From the NCBI GenBank assembly GCA_903841185.1, contig CAIMIV010000040.1:1-42757 (forward strand): a stretch of DNA of 42,757 bases, written 5' to 3'. Below the pieces are notes generated by a model that saw only the letters and a list, made by a program, of their open reading frames with translations, was not told where the DNA came from and searched no databases. Of the stretch, positions 8,055 to 15,762 are shown in pieces (position 1 is the first letter of the stretch; every line of letters begins with the position of its first letter). This DNA comes from an uncultured bacterium. Lineage in GTDB: Bacteria > Patescibacteriota > Minisyncoccia > Moranbacterales > UBA2206. The position numbers were made by a program, and so were the translations under genes.

Positions 8055-9140
8055 ATGAAATTTTTTTTAAAACTGGATTGGATCCTTATGATAGCCGTGT
8101 TGCTCTTACTAGGTGTGGGACTAGTGACTCTATATAGCGTGTCTTCTTTTGACGGTGCTGCGGGACTGAATTATTTTCAAAAACAACTGACTTCTATTGG
8201 CGTCGGTCTCTTGTTATTATTATTTTTTTCCTTTCTGGATTACCGGGTGTTGAATGCCTATAGTACAAAATTATATTTTGTCATCATCGGCAGTTTGGCA
8301 CTGCTTCTCGTTTGGGGGACCACTATTCGCGGGACAACGGGCTGGATTGGTTTTGGTCCTTTTCATATCCAGCCGGTGGAGATGACTAAATTGATCATGA
8401 TTATTTTTTTGGCCAGTTTTCTTTCCAAGAAAAAAACGTATTTGAGTGTGGCGGTGCGAACTGTTGCTTCAATTGTTTTGGTACTTATTCCGGTGCTGCT
8501 TATTTTGAAGCAGCCTGACTTTGGGTCAGCCGCTGTTATTATGGGGATATGGATAGGGATGTTGTTTGCCTCCGGCCTGAATAAGCAAGTGATTTTTAGT
8601 TTGATGTTTGTGGGCGTCATTGGAGCCACTACCGGGTGGTTTGTACTAAAGGACTATCAAAAAGAGCGGTTGGTGAACTTTGTCAATCCAGAGCGGGATC
8701 CCAAAGGCACAGGGTATAATGTGATTCAATCGATTGTGGCTGTTGGTTCGGGCGGAATCTGGGGCAAGGGCTTGGGACATGGCTCGCAGTCGCAACTGAA
8801 TTTCTTGCCGGAAAAACACACGGATTTTATTTTCGCAGTTTTTTCTGAGGAGCTGGGTCTTTTTGGTTCGGGGGTGATTCTCGGTCTTTTTGGACTGCTC
8901 ATTTATCGTATCAAGGAAGCGGCGCGCTTGGCGCGAGACAACTTTGGCTATCTTATCGCTATCGGTGTCATTATGATGCTTTTCTTGCAAGTGCTGGTGA
9001 ATGTGGGGATGAACATCGGGGTGGCGCCGGTGGCGGGCGTGCCTTTGCCGCTTCTGAGTTATGGCGGCAGTTCCATAATTTCCGTGCTGGCTTCCATTGG
9101 CATTATTCAGAGTATTTATTTGCGAAGGATTAAAGCATAA
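8055..9140 (+). CDS. rodA: RodA, SEDS-family peptidoglycan glycosyltransferase
   Basis: A 361-residue polytopic protein with about ten membrane helices. Family motifs include KQPDFGSA (QPDxGTA in the family), the GSGGIWGKGLGHGSQSQLNFLPEKHTDF block and the C-terminal GVPLPLLSYGGSS signature. The preserved F(I)FAVFSEELG region also matches RodA/FtsW. RodA polymerises lipid II glycan strands during elongation, working with a class B PBP and the MreB scaffold; mreB lies at 13440. The ATG at 8055 is preferred over TTG at 8049 because AGGAG (8041-8045) is then 9 nt away. RodA is favoured over FtsW because of mreB and murA nearby and because the upstream gene is not a division gene; ftsW cannot be fully excluded. 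Confidence 0.93.
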   Translation: MKFFLKLDWILMIAVLLLLGVGLVTLYSVSSFDGAAGLNYFQKQLTSIGVGLLLLLFFSFLDYRVLNAYSTKLYFVIIGSLALLLVWGTTIRGTTGWIGFGPFHIQPVEMTKLIMIIFLASFLSKKKTYLSVAVRTVASIVLVLIPVLLILKQPDFGSAAVIMGIWIGMLFASGLNKQVIFSLMFVGVIGATTGWFVLKDYQKERLVNFVNPERDPKGTGYNVIQSIVAVGSGGIWGKGLGHGSQSQLNFLPEKHTDFIFAVFSEELGLFGSGVILGLFGLLIYRIKEAARLARDNFGYLIAIGVIMMLFLQVLVNVGMNIGVAPVAGVPLPLLSYGGSSIISVLASIGIIQSIYLRRIKA

Positions 9141-9182
9141 AGAGCAGATTGGGGATTTGAATTCGGGACTCATTTTTTAGAG

Positions 9183-9211
9183 TTGACTATTCATGGAGTT
9201 GATGATACACT
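9183..9211 (+). promoter_or_regulatory. Predicted promoter
   Basis: TTGACT (9183-9188), 17 nt, TACACT (9206-9211), upstream of the ATG at 9228. Confidence 0.5.
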
Positions 9212-9227
9212 GTCATAGTATAAAAAT

Positions 9228-9557
9228 ATGGAAAAAAGGTTTAATAATACAGATTTTTTAGCGAAATGCTCGGTGTGTGACAGCTCTCTGGAGGCAGAGA
9301 GAATTGTTGTCATTGAGGAAAAAGAGCAAAAAACCACCTTGCACGTCACTTGTTCCAAGTGTCACAGCGCTTCCATTGTTTTTTTATCCAATAACCAAAA
9401 TGGTTTGGTGAGCGTGGGAATGGCCACGGATTTGGACGCGACTGAAGTGCGGGAAAAAATCGGCCAAGAGGCGATTAGCACGGATGAGCTTATTGATTTG
9501 CATCAATTTGTTTCCGGTGCGCAGGCGGATATTGTGAAGTTGGTAAAAGGTTTATAA
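9228..9557 (+). CDS. Small zinc-ribbon-like protein
   Basis: A 109-residue protein with two CxxC knuckles, CSVC (residues 15-18) and CSKC (about 42-45), separated by a predicted beta hairpin. This arrangement fits a zinc ribbon. The second half (STDELIDLHQFVSGAQADIVKLVKGL) is helical and could be an interaction segment. The family is unrecognised; small zinc ribbons often bind nucleic acid or ribosomal partners. It precedes the ribosomal protein gene rplY by 66 nt, with a hairpin between them, so co-transcription is plausible. Confidence 0.7.
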   Translation: MEKRFNNTDFLAKCSVCDSSLEAERIVVIEEKEQKTTLHVTCSKCHSASIVFLSNNQNGLVSVGMATDLDATEVREKIGQEAISTDELIDLHQFVSGAQADIVKLVKGL

Positions 9558-9588
9558 CTAAGTTAATTTTTTTAATGTCCAAGGGGTC

Positions 9589-9602
9589 CCCGCATAAGCG
9601 GG
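9589..9602 (+). other. GC-rich hairpin before rplY
   Basis: CCCGC-ATAA-GCGGG lies 22 nt upstream of the rplY ATG, in otherwise AT-rich DNA and with no T run. It could be a 5' UTR control element or a filler repeat. Confidence 0.4.
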
Positions 9603-9623
9603 TTCAGGTAGGATATAAAGTAT

Positions 9624-10298
9624 ATGGAGAAGGTAACACTAGCGGCGAAAGCGCGAGCGGAACGCGGCAGAAAAGTAAATGCAGGCAGAAAAGAAGGCTT
9701 GGTGCCAGCCGTGGTCTATGGCAATAAAGTAGATTCCACCAGTTTGTGGGTGACCGCCATTGATGTGAAAAGATTGATCAAAAAATCTGGTGAGAGCACA
9801 ATTATCGAATTGGTGATTGATACTAAGGACAAGCGCAATGTGCTGATTCAAGACATCCAAAAAGATGCTCTGATGGGGCAATACACCCATATCGATTTCT
9901 TCCAAGTGAATATGGATGAAAAAATTGAAAATGAAGTGGAATTGGTTTTCATTGGAGAATCTAAGGCTATGAAAGAAATGGGTGGAATTTTGGTGAAAAA
10001 TATCGATAAGTTGCTGGTAAAATGCTTGCCAGCCGATCTGCCATCACATATTGATGTGGATATCTCTGCAATTGACGCTTTCGAAACTCATTTAACAGTG
10101 AAAGACTTGAAGATTTCTAGTAAAATTGAACTATCAATTGATCCGGATACGGTAATCGCGCTAGTGGCTCCGCAGAGAAGTGAGGAGGACTTGGCAGGAT
10201 TGGAAGAGAAAGTCGAGGCCGATGTCACTAAGATTGCTGGCATGGTGAAGGAGGAGGCAGTGACTGAGGAGAAGAAGGATAAGAAAGACAAGAAATAA
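9624..10298 (+). CDS. rplY: 50S ribosomal protein L25 (CTC form)
   Basis: The 224-residue protein has the two-domain Ctc layout. The N-terminal L25 beta-barrel (about residues 1-92) carries the LxAxxRxxxGRKxxxGRKEGLVPAVVYG signature; the TL5-type C-terminal domain (about 98-190) includes VELVFIGES and ADLPSHIDVDIS. The protein binds 5S rRNA in the central protuberance of the 50S subunit. The tail (EEKKDKKDKK) is highly charged. Length matches Ctc/TL5 rather than the short E. coli L25. A GC-rich hairpin lies upstream and a perfect 24-nt palindrome follows the stop, so the mRNA end is well defined. Confidence 0.95.
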   Translation: MEKVTLAAKARAERGRKVNAGRKEGLVPAVVYGNKVDSTSLWVTAIDVKRLIKKSGESTIIELVIDTKDKRNVLIQDIQKDALMGQYTHIDFFQVNMDEKIENEVELVFIGESKAMKEMGGILVKNIDKLLVKCLPADLPSHIDVDISAIDAFETHLTVKDLKISSKIELSIDPDTVIALVAPQRSEEDLAGLEEKVEADVTKIAGMVKEEAVTEEKKDKKDKK

Positions 10299-10327
10299 AT
10301 CTTTTTGACTAATAGCCGTGTGGCTAG

Positions 10328-10351
10328 CCACGTCGCTCGCGAGCGACGTGG
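10328..10351. terminator. Perfect 24-nt palindrome after rplY
   Basis: CCACGTCGCTCG and its exact complement run with no loop spacing and are followed by TTTATTATTTT. It is probably a terminator or RNA 3'-end stabiliser for rplY. Confidence 0.6.
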
Positions 10352-10371
10352 TTTATTATTTTGCAGATTAG

Positions 10372-10380
10372 TGCTATAAT
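10372..10380 (+). promoter_or_regulatory. Extended -10 promoter giving a probable leaderless mRNA
   Basis: TGC-TATAAT (10372-10380) ends 6 nt before the ATG at 10387, so the expected first transcribed base is the A of the start codon. Only a weak -35 (TTTATT) is present. Confidence 0.6.
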
Positions 10381-10386
10381 GGAAGC

Positions 10387-11622
10387 ATGCTAAATACAAA
10401 AAAGAATTGGAGTATCATTATTTTGATCATGGCTTTTGCTGCGGTGAATATTTTTAATTTGTCCATGGCTCGTGCTGATACGGCGGAGGAAATTCAAAAG
10501 AGTCTGGATAATTTAGTGAAGAAACAAAAAGCGGCGCAGACTGAGCTGGCAACAGAGCAATCCAAATTATCTAAAAATCAGACGCAAATATCTACAACGA
10601 AAACTACTCTCAATAAATTAAGTACGGATATCGCCAGAGGAGAAGCGGAATTGAAAAATCTAGATGATCGCGCTCAGTTAAGTAAGACAGTGCTAGCGGA
10701 ATATATGCGCCAAATCTATTATGCCAATCAAGATAATGATTTGTTGGCGGATTTAGTTGTCACTAAAAACAGCTTGAATGATATGGTAGTTAATTCGGAT
10801 AATATGCTCAATATCAACGCTAAGATCGGCGAAGCTTTGCAGGTTATTCATGACGCCAAGACCAAAACGGAGGCGACTAAAGCGGAGCTGGCTGATCAGA
10901 AGGATGATCATCAACAGGTGCTCAAAACGCAACAAGTGGCGCAGGCGCAAATCGCCAGTGACATCCAGGACACACAAGATACACTGGCCAATATCCAAAA
11001 GAAATTTGCCCAATTGCAAAGTGATTTGAACGCCTTGCTGGGGACAAACTACAACGCCAAAGATATCAAGGATGCCATTAGTTTTGCCAGTGATAGGACG
11101 GGAGTGCCGAAGGGATTTTTGGTGGGTGTGTTGAAGATGGAAACTAATTTGGGGGCTAATGTGGGTGGTTGTACGTATGGCCAAGTAGAAAGTGGCGCGC
11201 AAGCTTCCTACAAAGCAGGAAAATTAGGCAAGGTGGCTTGGGCCACTTTTCAAGCTCGACGGAACACTTTTCAGGGCATTTGCAAGGAGTTGGGCATTGA
11301 TTATCAGAAACAAAAAGTATCTTGTAATCCGAAGGGTTATAGCGGAACGGGTGGGGCGATGGGCGTAGCGCAATTTATGCCGGATACTTGGAATGGTTAT
11401 AAGGGTCATGTATCTTCCATCTCGGGGCATAGCCCGGCCAGTCCATGGAACCTGACCGATGGCGTATTGGCTATGGCCCTGAAGCTAAAGCGCACTCCGG
11501 GAGTGACTAGCGGCAGCAAATCAGCCCTTAAGTCAGCTGCTTGTTCCTATTTAGGCACGTGCTATGCGCCCTATATCAATGGTATCTTGTATTGGGCGGA
11601 TAACTATCAGCAATTAATTTAG
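10387..11622 (+). CDS. Secreted coiled-coil lytic transglycosylase (MltB/SLT-like)
   Basis: The 411-residue precursor starts with a signal peptide or N-terminal anchor (hydrophobic about 11-28, ARADT cleavage-like site near 29-33). It is followed by a long coiled coil (about 35-215; NLVKKQKAAQTELATEQSKLSK and further heptads) like the PcsB/EnvC-type regulatory segments of cell-wall hydrolases. The C-terminal half carries a transglycosylase-like domain: GFLVGVLKMETNLGAN with likely catalytic Glu252, then GAMGVAQFMPDTW, both typical of SLT/MltB enzymes that cleave the MurNAc-GlcNAc bond and form 1,6-anhydro ends. Paired cysteines (GGCTYG, ICKEL, VSCNP, AACSYLGTC) suggest extracellular disulfides. 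It is presumably used in wall remodelling with RodA and MreB. A strong terminator follows. Confidence 0.85.
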   Translation: MLNTKKNWSIIILIMAFAAVNIFNLSMARADTAEEIQKSLDNLVKKQKAAQTELATEQSKLSKNQTQISTTKTTLNKLSTDIARGEAELKNLDDRAQLSKTVLAEYMRQIYYANQDNDLLADLVVTKNSLNDMVVNSDNMLNINAKIGEALQVIHDAKTKTEATKAELADQKDDHQQVLKTQQVAQAQIASDIQDTQDTLANIQKKFAQLQSDLNALLGTNYNAKDIKDAISFASDRTGVPKGFLVGVLKMETNLGANVGGCTYGQVESGAQASYKAGKLGKVAWATFQARRNTFQGICKELGIDYQKQKVSCNPKGYSGTGGAMGVAQFMPDTWNGYKGHVSSISGHSPASPWNLTDGVLAMALKLKRTPGVTSGSKSALKSAACSYLGTCYAPYINGILYWADNYQQLI

Positions 11623-11659
11623 GCGACTAGCGAAGCTCTTGATGGGGATAGTTTAGACA

Positions 11660-11688
11660 AAAAAGAATGGCTGATTGCCATTCTTTTT
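11660..11688 (+). terminator. Rho-independent terminator
   Basis: A perfect 12-bp stem (11660-11671/11677-11688) has a 5-nt loop and a T5 tract. Confidence 0.9.
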
Positions 11689-11716
11689 AATGGCTCAATG
11701 GTGAGGCAAAAAAAGC

Positions 11717-11745
11717 TTGAAAAAAAGCTTGGGATAAGCTATACT
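11717..11745 (+). promoter_or_regulatory. Predicted murA promoter
   Basis: TTGAAA (11717-11722), 17 nt, TATACT (11740-11745). The -35 lies in a short direct repeat (AAAAAAGCTT twice). The leader is about 68 nt. Confidence 0.65.
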
Positions 11746-11819
11746 GGGATTACCTGAAACGGGAGTGTTTTTAGTTTGGATAAAGGCATAATTTATTAAA
11801 ATGCAAATAATATAAGGAT

Positions 11820-13139
11820 ATGAAATATTTTAAGGTCAACGGAGGGAAAAAACTGACGGGAAAAATTGCGGTCAATGGTTCCAAAAATGCGGCGGTGGCA
11901 ATATTTGCGGCAGCTATGATTAATAAAGGAAAGACCACGCTAAAAAATGTACCGCAAATTGAAGAGGTGAATCGGTGGGTGGAGGTGCTGGAAAGCATCG
12001 GAGTGCGGGTGACGCGCGAAGGAAAAACAGTTGTTCTGATTCCGCCGGCTAAATTCAAAATAGAGGAAATTAATAAAGAGGCGGCGCAAAAAACCAGAAG
12101 CGCTATCATGCTCATCAGTTCTTTGGCGGGAAAATCTAAACAATATTTTATCCCGCAAGCCGGTGGCTGCAAGTTAGGCGAACGCACTATTCGGCCGCAT
12201 CTTTTTGCTATTGAGAAATTTGGCATTGCAATAAAAGCTGTGGATGGTGGTTTTGAAATTAATACCGAAAATTTCAAAGCGGCGGATAAAGTGGTCTTGT
12301 ATGAATCCGGGGACACAGTAACGGAGACGGCTTTGATGGCCGCGGCGCAGCGTCCGGAAAAAACCATTATCAAGATGGCCACCGCTAATTATATGGTGCA
12401 GGATGTGTGCTTTTTCTTGGAAAAACTAGGCGTGAAAATCAAAGGCATCGGCACAGGCACGCTGGAAGTGACGGGCGTTCGGGAGATAAAAAAAGATGTG
12501 GTATATGAAATCAGTGAAGATCCGATTGAGGCAATGTTTTTTATTTCGGCAGCCATTGTGACGAAAAGCAAATTGGTCATCGAAAGATGTCCGATTGAAT
12601 TTTTGGAATTGGAACTTTTGAAATTGGAAAAAATGGGACAAAAATATGCCATCTTGAAAGAATATAAAGCGCGAAATGGAAAAACGGATTTGGTGGATTT
12701 GGAAATGATCCCTTCCAAGCTGAAATCCGCTGAAGACAAGATTCATGGTTTGCCCTTTCCCGGCATCAATATGGACAATCTCCCTTTCTTTGTGCCGATC
12801 GTTTCTCTTGCTGAAGGACGCACCTTGATTCATGATTGGTCTTTTGAAAATCGCGCGATTTATTTTCTGGATCTGAATCGTTTGGGGGGCAAGATAACCT
12901 TACTGGATCCACACCGAGTGTATGTGGAAGGGCCGGTGCAATTCAGGGCGGCGGAGATGATGAGTCCGCCGGCATTGCGACCAGCCGCCATTATGCTTGT
13001 GGCGATGCTGGCGGCTCCCGGCCGATCAATTCTGCGGGATGTCTATTCCATTAATCGCGGCTATGAAAATTTGGAGGAAAGATTGCAAAGCATTGGAGCG
13101 GATATTGAGTTGGGAGACGACGAAGGTAATTTGAAATAA
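11820..13139 (+). CDS. murA: UDP-N-acetylglucosamine 1-carboxyvinyltransferase
   Basis: The 439-residue product has the EPSP-synthase fold with an inside-out alpha/beta barrel. It transfers enolpyruvate from PEP to UDP-GlcNAc, the first committed step of peptidoglycan synthesis, in the cytoplasm. Key features: the N-terminal GGKKLTGKIAVNGSKNAAV loop with the Lys-Asn pair, RSAIMLISSLAG, the catalytic loop GGCKLGERTIRPH with the PEP-reactive cysteine at about residue 117 (so fosfomycin-type attack would be possible), PFPGINMDNLPFFVP, and the C-terminal RPAAIMLVAMLAAPG...INRGYENLEERL. Length is normal (about 420-440). AAGG lies just before the ATG. An upstream terminator and a dedicated promoter make this a separate transcription unit. 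Confidence 0.97.
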   Translation: MKYFKVNGGKKLTGKIAVNGSKNAAVAIFAAAMINKGKTTLKNVPQIEEVNRWVEVLESIGVRVTREGKTVVLIPPAKFKIEEINKEAAQKTRSAIMLISSLAGKSKQYFIPQAGGCKLGERTIRPHLFAIEKFGIAIKAVDGGFEINTENFKAADKVVLYESGDTVTETALMAAAQRPEKTIIKMATANYMVQDVCFFLEKLGVKIKGIGTGTLEVTGVREIKKDVVYEISEDPIEAMFFISAAIVTKSKLVIERCPIEFLELELLKLEKMGQKYAILKEYKARNGKTDLVDLEMIPSKLKSAEDKIHGLPFPGINMDNLPFFVPIVSLAEGRTLIHDWSFENRAIYFLDLNRLGGKITLLDPHRVYVEGPVQFRAAEMMSPPALRPAAIMLVAMLAAPGRSILRDVYSINRGYENLEERLQSIGADIELGDDEGNLK

Positions 13140-13439
13140 TAAAAAATTACCAAGAGAAGAAATATATTAAGTTATAAGAAGGAGCTATCCCAGCACAAAT
13201 TTTTACTAAGTTGTGTAGTGGCATACAAATAGTTTTGCAAATTCGCCTAACGGCTAAGAGTAATTAAGATAATAAGTTGCGTGAGAAATTTATGCGGGAT
13301 GCTAATTTTTGTAGCTACTCGCATAGCTCGCAGACAAAAATTGCATGTTTATACGAAAAATCGGAATTTCCGCCATAGGCGGATCAGCCTAGGGCTGAGA
13401 TTTGATGTTTATTAATTGATTGTTTAATTTATTACGCTT
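13140..13439. other. Intergenic region with paired hairpins
   Basis: No gene is seen. Two adjacent hairpins, TCCGCC-ATA-GGCGGA (13369-13383) and TCAGCC-TAG-GGCTGA (13384-13398), lie about 45 nt before mreB. A segment from about 13270 (AATAAGTTGCGT, then AATTTTTGT ... ACAAAAATT) resembles one at 35910-36010. These look like filler repeats; any role in mreB control is unproven. Confidence 0.5.
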
Positions 13440-14447
13440 ATGTTTATTCGGAAGATAGGTATAGATCTTGGCACGGCCAATACGTTGGTTTTTGTTCCCG
13501 GCCGAGGAGTGGTGGCAAATGAACCCAGTGTGGTGGCTATTTCTGTGTATGATAATAAGGTGTTGGCGGTGGGCAATGAAGCCAAAGATATGTTGGGCCG
13601 GACACCAGACAGCATCAAGGCCAGTCGACCTATGAAGGACGGCGTGATTGCGGATTACAAAATTACGGAAGCTATGTTGAAATATTTCATCAACAAGGTG
13701 AGTGGCAAATTCCGATTGGTGCGTCCGGAGGTGATGATTTCCATTCCGGCTGGTGTGACCAGTACGGAAAGACGCGCGGTGATTGACGCGGCTATCCGGG
13801 CGGGAGCCAAGGCGGCCTATGTGGTGAAAGAACCGGTGCTGGCGGCCATCGGTGCGGGCATTCCCATCAATTCGGCGGCGGGCAACATGATTATTGACAT
13901 TGGGGGTGGAACCTCAGAAGTGGCCATCATCTCCTTGGGAGGAATTGTGGCAGCCCACAGCGCCAGAGTGGGGGGCAATCGATTAGATCAAGCCATTGCG
14001 GATTATGTGAAGCGCAAATATGGCTTGGCGATTGGCGACCGTACCGCGGAGGACATCAAAATAAAGATTGGCTCCGCTTTGCCTTTGGTCAAAGAGGATC
14101 ATATGGAAGTGCGCGGACGCGATTTGACCGGCGGTTTGCCGAAGACCATCAAGATTTCTTCTAATGAAGTGACAGAAGCCATTCAAGATGAGTTGCGCGA
14201 AATTATCAACGCTATCAAGAAAGTTTTGCAGGAAACTCCGCCGGAATTAGCCGCTGACGTGATGGACAAGGGAATGGTATTGTCCGGTGGCGGAGCTCTC
14301 ATTCGCAATCTAGATCAGTTGATTACCAAAACAATCGAAGTGCCCTGTTACGTGGCGGATGAACCGTTGTTGTGCGTGGTGAAAGGCATTGGCATTGCTT
14401 TGGATAATCTGGAGTTGTACAAACGGACGATTATGCTTAATAAATAG
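13440..14447 (+). CDS. mreB: MreB rod-shape actin homologue
   Basis: The 335-residue product has the actin-fold nucleotide-binding signatures: IGIDLGTANTLVF (residues 6-18, phosphate 1), DIGGGTSEVAIISLGG (about 155-170, phosphate 2) and GMVLSGGGALIRNL (adenosine region, about 279-292). MreB polymerises on the inner membrane face and directs the RodA elongation complex. Length is typical. The usual partners mreC and mreD do not follow; instead glycosyltransferase genes do, after a palindromic element. rodA is 4.3 kb upstream and murA just upstream, so the elongation genes are clustered but not in the standard mre operon. No Shine-Dalgarno is obvious at the ATG. Confidence 0.97.
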   Translation: MFIRKIGIDLGTANTLVFVPGRGVVANEPSVVAISVYDNKVLAVGNEAKDMLGRTPDSIKASRPMKDGVIADYKITEAMLKYFINKVSGKFRLVRPEVMISIPAGVTSTERRAVIDAAIRAGAKAAYVVKEPVLAAIGAGIPINSAAGNMIIDIGGGTSEVAIISLGGIVAAHSARVGGNRLDQAIADYVKRKYGLAIGDRTAEDIKIKIGSALPLVKEDHMEVRGRDLTGGLPKTIKISSNEVTEAIQDELREIINAIKKVLQETPPELAADVMDKGMVLSGGGALIRNLDQLITKTIEVPCYVADEPLLCVVKGIGIALDNLELYKRTIMLNK

Positions 14448-14449
14448 AA

Positions 14450-14547
14450 CCGATGCGAAACTACGAATCCGCCAACTGGCGGACGAATCTACGAACAAAA
14501 TTCGTGGATCTCGTAGATTCGCATTTTAATTCGTAGTTTCGAATCGG
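14450..14547. repeat. 98-nt palindromic element filling the mreB-GT4 gap
   Basis: Outer arms 14450-14468 and 14529-14547 match at 18 of 19 positions (CGAAACTACGAAT core). Inside are a GC-rich hairpin TCCGCC-AACT-GGCGGA and a second inverted pair CGAATCTACGA/TCGTAGATTCG. The element starts 2 nt after the mreB stop and ends 3 nt before the next ATG. AT-rich arms around a TCCGCC/GGCGGA core recur within the next two genes. Confidence 0.8.
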
Positions 14548-14550
14548 CAT

Positions 14551-15762
14551 ATGAAAATAGGTATTGACGGCTCAAGGGCTTTTTTGCGGCAGCGGACGGG
14601 GATTGAAGAATATTCGTATCAGGTGATTAAAAATCTAACAAATAAACTGGATGAGCACCAGGTTGTTTTATATATTTCTACGAATTACGAATTAAATACG
14701 AATATACGAATTACGAATATTGAAGAGGATATAAAAAAAGAATTAAATCTTCCGCAGAATTGGTCAGTGAAAACAATTAGGTGTTCTAGACTTTGGACTC
14801 AGTTGGGGTTATCTTTTGAATTATTATTACATCCAGTCGATGTTTTGTTTATTCCGGCGCATACAGTGCCCTTTGTGCATCCCAAGAAAACCATCGTCAC
14901 GGTGCATGGTTTGGAATATGAGGTGATGCCGCAGGCCTATTCTTTTTGGGAACGGTTGTATATGCGCCTGTCCATCCAAAATTCTTGCCGTTGGGCGACC
15001 ACTATTGTCAGCGTTTCGCAAAATACTAAACAGGACTTAATGAGATTGTATCAGGTTCCGGAAAAGAAAATACAAGTTGTTTCTGAAGGATATGATCGTA
15101 ATTTCGAATTTCCAATTTTGAATTTTGAATCCCATGCCCACAGGCAGGCAGGAAATCATAATTCTGAAATTAAAAAATTCAAAATTGAATCATCCGCCGC
15201 GGCGGACAAAATTCAAAATTCAAAATTTTTACTATTTATTGGGCGGCTGGAGGAAAGAAAAAATATCATCGGTATCATCAAGGCGTTTGAAATACTGAAA
15301 GAAAAATATCAGATTACACATAAATTAGTTTTGGCGGGAAGAGGTGGCTATGGTTTTTCAAAGATTGACGCGGCGATTAAAAATTCAAAATATGCAAGTG
15401 ACATTATCCAACTGGGTTTTGTGCCGGATGAGGACAAATTCCAATTGATTTACCAGGCGGACATTTTTTTGTTCCCCACTTTCTATGAAGGCTTTGGCAT
15501 CCCTATTTTGGAAGCGCAAAGTGTGGGCGTGCCAGTGGTCACTTCCAACGTGTCCTCGATGCCGGAGGTGGCAGGGGAGTCAGCGATTCTGGTGGATCCG
15601 CGTGAACCAGCGCAGATTGCCGAGGGAGTCCAATCTCTGCTCTCGAACAAAAGCCTGCGAGATGATATAATAAAAAAAGGGTACACTAATGTGGAACGTT
15701 TCAGTTGGGACGATTGCGCCCAGAATATAACTAATATTATCAAAAATGGAACTCAAAAATAA
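14551..15762 (+). CDS. GT4-family glycosyltransferase with an in-frame palindromic insert
   Basis: A 403-residue GT-B fold enzyme. The N-terminal acceptor domain starts MKIGIDGSRAF; the C-terminal donor domain has FIGRLEERKNI and FPTFYEGFGIPILEAQSVG, containing the E-x7-E element (EGFGIPILE) that binds the sugar nucleotide. Enzymes of this family build polysaccharide or glycolipid chains at the cytoplasmic membrane face; the donor and acceptor cannot be read from sequence. Residues about 188-226, exactly at the hinge between the two Rossmann domains, are encoded by a palindromic repeat (15114-15227) and contain IESSAAADKIQNSKF, which is shared with the next gene. The insert keeps the frame and should form a flexible loop. 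The 3' end overlaps the next gene by 17 nt, indicating translational coupling. Confidence 0.9.
   Translation: MKIGIDGSRAFLRQRTGIEEYSYQVIKNLTNKLDEHQVVLYISTNYELNTNIRITNIEEDIKKELNLPQNWSVKTIRCSRLWTQLGLSFELLLHPVDVLFIPAHTVPFVHPKKTIVTVHGLEYEVMPQAYSFWERLYMRLSIQNSCRWATTIVSVSQNTKQDLMRLYQVPEKKIQVVSEGYDRNFEFPILNFESHAHRQAGNHNSEIKKFKIESSAAADKIQNSKFLLFIGRLEERKNIIGIIKAFEILKEKYQITHKLVLAGRGGYGFSKIDAAIKNSKYASDIIQLGFVPDEDKFQLIYQADIFLFPTFYEGFGIPILEAQSVGVPVVTSNVSSMPEVAGESAILVDPREPAQIAEGVQSLLSNKSLRDDIIKKGYTNVERFSWDDCAQNITNIIKNGTQK
15114..15227. repeat. Palindromic element inside the first GT4 gene
   Basis: Perfect 17-nt inverted arms, AATTTTGAATTTTGAAT (15114-15130) and its complement (15211-15227), enclose 80 nt with a TGCCCACAGGCA palindrome and the perfect TCCGCCGCGGCGGA (15193-15206). 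Total length is 114 nt (38 codons) and it is open in the gene's frame. 15182-15227 is identical to 16383-16428. Confidence 0.85.

Noticed and set aside
9580..9612. CRISPR repeat or riboswitch before rplY
   Set aside because: A single short CCCGC/GCGGG hairpin with no spaced repeats and no known aptamer signature.
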